Of a stretch of 64,000 bases of DNA, positions 62,230-64,000 are shown in pieces. Source of the stretch: Talinum fruticosum (taxonomy: Eukaryota > Streptophyta > Magnoliopsida > Caryophyllales > Talinaceae); NCBI GenBank assembly GCA_021018815.1, contig JAITYX010000032.1, positions 2,480,001 through 2,544,000 of the forward strand, written 5' to 3'. A program made the translations under genes and the position numbers. The notes beneath the pieces were generated by a model. That model was given only the letters and a program-made list of their open reading frames with translations. It made no database searches and had not been told where the DNA came from. Positions within the stretch are counted from its first letter, which is position 1, and each line of letters starts with the position of its first letter.

Positions 62230-63339
62230 TGTGGGAAAAACGCAGATTTTTGCCAATGCCTTCCTGCACAGCAGCAGGTATATGTGAGAAGCTGAGATTT
62301 TTGTAAAATTAGTTGCACTTGCCAAATTAATTTCCCAGATCAGTTGGATTGGCGATGGCAATGGCAATGCCAATAGCAGCAATTGTCATGAGAGATCTGC
62401 TTTATTGTTCTTGTACCATTAATTCCATATTCCCTGTTTTTGGGACGGAACAACTGCTGAGCGATATTATTTAACCCGAATACTGTAACATTTGCATTTC
62501 TACACTCTTTGCCATTCGTGTAGTTACCGTACCGACTTACCTTTCATGTACATGTGTATTCAAGCTTAAGTTCTTGGGAATTTATTGCCACCGGACTGTT
62601 GCCATGAATGGTTGCGCTGTGAAATATGGTCTCAAGAGTGAAATCTACCCAATGTAGTAGGAAAGGAAGTCACACTCACTGTATGAACAGGAAGTTTGGG
62701 AAATCTACCCAAATGTGGTCCTATGCAAAAATCGTTTGGTGCTTCAAACCTTCCCCTCATGACCTCACTTGTTTATAATCCGCGATGAGTTAATTGGTGG
62801 GTTCATAATTTGATTCAAATCGTGAGCAAATGCAAACCAAAATGTTAACAATAATTTAAAAAGTGATATCAAACTACAGAAAAAGAAACTAATTTCTTTT
62901 AGAAGGAAGCCCTTTAGTTCTATTGTCACTTGGTACGACCTTTTGTCTATCGAGCATTGGTCCAACTATGGTCGAATGAAACTTTAGTTGAGTTAAGCAT
63001 CAAGTTTCACAGAGTTAGCTGAACTTATTTATATATAAGATAAGAGCTTTAATTGAGTCGAACATCAGAAATTTTATAAAGTTAGTTTAACTTATTTACA
63101 TATGAGATGAAAAGTTAAAAACTAGTAGTTTCAACCCTAAAAAGAAATAAATAAAAATCCCACCTACTTTTTGAGGGAATTTAAACTATCAAACAATTTA
63201 TTTAATAATTACGTTGACACAAACAACCCTCTTTATTTCGGTAAAAAGTGTTTCTTGCATTTGTCCATCGCTCAAGACCAACAACAGAAGAGAACGAAAA
63301 TGGTGAGGCGCCTGTGAGTGTGAACCCCCAGCCATATCA
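62230..63339. other. GAUT 3' flank and promoter of the rightmost gene
   Basis: The first ~300 bp is the likely GAUT 3' UTR. No other gene is seen. A short upstream frame ATGGTGAGGCGCCTGTGA (63300-63317, MVRRL) precedes the start at 63340 and could dampen its translation. Confidence 0.45.
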
Positions 63340-63706
63340 ATGACGATGACGATATCTACTATCGGCTTACCTTCTAGTCTCAGATGGCGATGCTGCCCTC
63401 ACTTTACTCCCAGAATTACCGCTCATGCCCCTCAAAGCCTTCTGTGCAAGAACCCCTCGCGAACTCTCCGATTTTCCGGCCCTCAATTCGTCAAGGGTTT
63501 TGCCCGGGGGTTAGGGTTTTCTGGGCTCAAATTGGGGTTCTCTGTGAGAGCCGAAGATGGAGTTGGAGAGAGAAAGAGCGGCGGAGGCGAGGACGAGGAA
63601 GACAAGGAGCTGCAAGAGTTGAGGGGAAACAGTACTATGCCTGATAGGTTCAGATACTTGACTAAAGAAGCTCCTGATCCTCCTCTTCGCTGGCCTTGGT
63701 TTGTAG
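63340..63706 (+). CDS. Plastid-targeted protein, first exon (gene runs off the window)
   Basis: ATG at 63340 opens 122 codons plus one base, up to a donor at TTTGTAG|GTATCT (63706/63707). The N terminus is rich in Ser, Arg and Thr and poor in acids (MTMTISTIGLPSSLRWRCCPHFTPR), as expected of a chloroplast transit peptide, followed by FSVRAED, a plausible cleavage region. An acidic linker (GGGEDEEDKELQEL) leads into PDRFRYLTKEAPDPPLRWPWFV, which I recall from a conserved plastid membrane protein family; EMB1923 is a possible match but I am not certain. The WPWFV end probably begins a membrane segment that continues in exon 2. The donor is followed by a (CT)n tract. The neighbouring GAUT gene is on the same strand, 1.1 kb upstream. 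Confidence 0.7.
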
Positions 63707-64000
63707 GTATCTCTCTCTCTCTCTCTCTCTCTCTGTTTGCTTTCTATGTGGTTATGTTTAACAGCATTGCTTCCAAAACCCTGGAATTGGCAATTCCTTC
63801 TGTAAATTTATCAAATTTTATCATGCTAACAATTTCACGAGTCATGAATTTGATCGTTACTATTACTTGCTATACCTGAATTTTGATGAAGTCTGGGGCT
63901 TTCGTTGAGCTTTTTCATTGTAAAAGACAAAATTCAGGGGAACTTGAAATTGTTGTAGGATGCTTGCGTAGATAGAGCTCAAGGAAATTTCCATGCTGGA

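Overview
This is a nuclear window from an AT-rich flowering plant, most likely a core eudicot. Genes have GT-AG introns, A/T-rich spacers and plant-specific families: GH3, STRUBBELIG-receptor family (SRF), pentatricopeptide repeat (PPR), ULTRAPETALA, class III peroxidase and GAUT. Degraded plant retroelements lie between them. I cannot name the species. I see no operon-like cluster, CRISPR, tRNA or rRNA.

Layout. 1-0.6 kb: last exon of a GH3.10-like acyl-amido synthetase (+). 0.6-6.8 kb: retroelement debris, including a Ty1/copia reverse-transcriptase relic and a short relic of a second GH3 3' end. 6.9-18.1 kb: a 16-exon SRF receptor-like kinase gene (+). 19.7-25.8 kb: two intronless PPR genes in tail-to-tail orientation. 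27.8-28.0 kb: a 68-residue Cys-rich plant protein. 31.46-32.61 kb: a complete non-autonomous hAT-type element with 8-bp target duplications. 33.6-36.9 kb: an ULTRAPETALA gene (-). About 40.6 kb: a Ty3/gypsy gag relic (-). 42.4-50.4 kb: two tandem class III peroxidase genes (+). 52.6-62.2 kb: a GAUT10/11-like pectin galacturonosyltransferase (+), whose 8-kb intron holds a small LTR element nested in a LINE-like relic. 63.3 kb to the right edge: first exon of a plastid-targeted protein (+).

The genes look like unrelated neighbours rather than a pathway cluster. The peroxidases and the GAUT both act on or near the cell wall, but these are common families and I see no shared control. The only clear gene-family expansion is the peroxidase pair.

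A recurring oddity is reading-frame damage in otherwise well conserved genes. The SRF gene has one missing base in a G run. The GAUT gene has three single-base losses, two of them in homopolymers. The large PPR gene has an in-frame stop between its transit-peptide region and its repeats. This pattern suggests consensus errors in a long-read assembly, but real loss of function is not excluded. The best-supported mobile elements are the hAT-type element (TSD ACTATAAT) and the 1.1-kb LTR element (TSD ATATA). I found no convincing new biological system.
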